Shown here one piece after another: positions 22,150-23,753 of a stretch of DNA of 23,753 nt. The notes below the pieces were generated by a model, which was given only the letters and a program-made list of their open reading frames with translations, did not search any database and was not told where the DNA came from. The position numbers and the translations under genes were made by a program. Origin of the DNA: JBLHKW01 sp047618565 (GTDB lineage: Bacteria; Planctomycetota; UBA1135; GCA-002686595); the NCBI GenBank assembly GCA_047618565.1, contig JBLHKW010000074.1, positions 1-23,753 of the forward strand, written 5' to 3'. How positions within the stretch are numbered: the first letter of the stretch is position 1; every line of letters begins with the position of its first letter.

Positions 22150-23753
22150 TCAGGCGGGCGGGTTGAAGGGGAAGAACAGCGGGATCAGGAAGATCGCCAC
22201 CGCGGCCGTGATCAGGGTCAGGCCCGCGCCGACGCGCACGAAGTGCTTGTAGCGATATCCACCGGGGCCCATCACCATGGCGTTGGCCTGGTGCGAGACC
22301 GGGGACATGAACGCCAGGCTCGATCCGGTCACGACGGCCATGAGCAGTGGACGGTCGCTGACGCCGAGCTGCTGGGCGAGCTCGAGTGCTACGGGAGTCA
22401 TGATCACCGCCGTCGAAACGTTGTTCAGGACCTGGGTCAGGGCGACCGTTGCGAATAGCAGGCTGGCGAGCACCAGCTGCATCGAGACGCCGCGCTCGCC
22501 CATGTGGACGAACCAGCTGGCCACGGTCTCGCCCCAACCGTGGTCCACGAAGGCCTTCCCCAGGGCCAGCATTCCGCCAACGAGGGCGATCACGGCCCAG
22601 TCGATGACCTGGGGCACTTCCTCGGCACGCACTACCTTGGTCAGCACGAGGCCCGCTGCACCGGCGAGCGCCAGGACGGAGAGCGGGATCGACGAGAATG
22701 TGGCCAGCAGCAGCATCATGGCCAGTAACCCGACGGCGATGCCTGCGCCGCGTCCCGTGGTGACGTGGTTCAGCTCCTCCAGGACGATCACCTCGCGCTC
22801 GCGCGGAACGCGCTCGATGTCGCGCAGGTGCCCCTGCAGCAGGAGCGTGTCACCCACCTCGATGACCGTGTCCTGGATGCGTTTCAGCTGCAGGCGGCCT
22901 GATTTTGCAAGGGCCAGGACGTTCAGTCCCGTGCGCGTGCGGAAGTCGTTCTTCACGAGCGTGCTGCCCACCAGGGGCGAGCCGGCCGGGATCAGAGCCT
23001 CGACCAGGCGCACATCGTCGGAGTACAGGCGTTCGTTCTCGGTCTCGACCGAGCGCCTTTGTCTGAGGGGCATCTCCTTGCCGAGGCGCAGGATGTCGTC
23101 CGGCGCGCCCTGCAGTATGAGCGTGTCGTCGGCACGGATGCGGTTGTAGGGACCGGGCGCCAGGACTGTTCCCTCCCCACCGCTTCGGATGATCCCGAGG
23201 ACGTTGATCTTGTAACGCGAGAAGAGATCTGTGTCGGCCACGGCGCGATTGATGAGCGTGCTCGACGGCTCGACCAGGATCTCCGTCACGAACTTCGGGA
23301 CCTGGTAGCGGTCCGTCAGGCTCTGGTCCACGGGCGAGCGCGGCAGCAGCAGGCGACCTGGCCCGAGGAAGTAGAGGCAGCCGGTCGCGAGCAGGATCAG
23401 TCCCAGCGGGCTGAAGTCGAACAGGCCGAAGGGCGTTCCGCCCTGGGCGCGCACAACCTGGTTGACCGCGATGTTGGTCGAGGTCGCGATGACTGTGATC
23501 AGGCCGCCGAGCATGCTGCCGAAGGCCATGGGCATCATCAGGCGCGAGACGGAGACGTGGAACTTGCGCGCGAGGCTGCTGCAGACTGGCATCAAGGTCG
23601 CCACGACGCCGGTGTTCGAGAGCACAGACGAGAGCAGACCGGCGAGCAGGGTGACGCGCAGCATGAGCCCGACCTCGCCACCCTCGTGGCCCTTGATGAA
23701 GCGGTTGCTGATCGCCTCGGCGACGCCCGTCCGGGAGAAGGCGTGCCCGAACA
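22150..23753 (-). CDS. SLC13-type ion/solute permease with two RCK_C (TrkA-C) domains (5' partial)
   Basis: The frame stays open to the window edge, so the gene's start is missing; 533 complete codons are present. Residues near the left end (LLAGLLSSVLSNTGVVATLMPV) and the C-terminal half (QVLNNVSTAVIMTPVALELA, AFMSPVSHQANAMVMGPGGY) carry the two inverted-repeat N-T/V-P and SP-x-x-Q-N motifs of the DASS/SLC13 superfamily. Between them are two TrkA-C ligand-binding domains, one around ILVEPSSTLINRAVADTD and one around ALIPAGSPLVGSTLV, each ending in a GDTLLLQG-like strand (DDTLILQG, GDTLLLQG). Such proteins move anions such as sulfate or dicarboxylates, usually with Na. The substrate cannot be told from sequence. 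The C-terminal end is intact. It stands alone, with repeat elements on its 3' side. Confidence 0.88.
   Translation of the reverse strand, partial: FGHAFSRTGVAEAISNRFIKGHEGGEVGLMLRVTLLAGLLSSVLSNTGVVATLMPVCSSLARKFHVSVSRLMMPMAFGSMLGGLITVIATSTNIAVNQVVRAQGGTPFGLFDFSPLGLILLATGCLYFLGPGRLLLPRSPVDQSLTDRYQVPKFVTEILVEPSSTLINRAVADTDLFSRYKINVLGIIRSGGEGTVLAPGPYNRIRADDTLILQGAPDDILRLGKEMPLRQRRSVETENERLYSDDVRLVEALIPAGSPLVGSTLVKNDFRTRTGLNVLALAKSGRLQLKRIQDTVIEVGDTLLLQGHLRDIERVPREREVIVLEELNHVTTGRGAGIAVGLLAMMLLLATFSSIPLSVLALAGAAGLVLTKVVRAEEVPQVIDWAVIALVGGMLALGKAFVDHGWGETVASWFVHMGERGVSMQLVLASLLFATVALTQVLNNVSTAVIMTPVALELAQQLGVSDRPLLMAVVTGSSLAFMSPVSHQANAMVMGPGGYRYKHFVRVGAGLTLITAAVAIFLIPLFFPFNPPA

Overview
The window looks like chromosomal DNA from a high-GC Gram-negative-type bacterium, most likely a deep-branching member of the Planctomycetota. 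That placement is inference. It rests on the secreted DNRLRE-type protein with a Cys-containing C-terminal region, the mix of terpene-cyclase, radical-SAM and Wzm/Wzt genes, the frequent GTG/TTG starts, and the short palindromic mobile elements. No rRNA, tRNA or CRISPR array was seen.

Region 1 (1-10174). After the last 26 codons of an unidentified gene, nine co-directional genes form one tightly packed unit, with three ATGA overlaps and mostly very short gaps. In order they encode a GcvH-like lipoyl-carrier protein, a CobW/G3E-type GTPase, a small Cys-rich protein, a ferredoxin with two 4Fe-4S motifs, a radical SAM protein with a SPASM-like tail, a DUF116-polyprenyl synthase fusion, a prenyltransferase/cyclase-repeat protein, a squalene-hopene-cyclase-like enzyme with the DxDDT catalytic motif, and an IscS/NifS-type cysteine desulfurase. 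Isoprenoid chain building and cyclisation are thus packaged with sulfur mobilisation, Fe-S electron transfer, radical chemistry, a metallochaperone-type GTPase and a swinging-arm carrier. I do not recognise this as a described pathway. It is the best candidate here for a new system, perhaps making a modified (possibly sulfur-bearing or radically rearranged) polycyclic terpenoid lipid.

Region 2 (10199-15608). A 201-bp MITE-like palindromic element is followed by an exported HExxH metallopeptidase-like protein. Convergent to that is glycerol kinase (glpK). Divergent from glpK is an exported HEAT-repeat-like protein.

Region 3 (15609-20469). Arginase is followed by a three-gene polysaccharide export module: a Wzm-type ABC-2 permease, a Wzt-type ATPase with a C-terminal glycan-recognition domain, and a methyltransferase carrying a ~190-residue coiled coil. 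The permease has a Calx-beta-like domain of about 100 residues inserted in a periplasmic loop, which is very unusual. The methyltransferase with its coiled coil recalls the WbdD capping and chain-length ruler strategy of O-antigen export.

Region 4 (20470-23753). A secreted DNRLRE-like protein ends on a stop codon supplied by the terminus of a second MITE-like element. That element abuts a third, unrelated palindromic repeat. The window closes with an incomplete minus-strand SLC13-type permease carrying two RCK_C (TrkA-C) domains.
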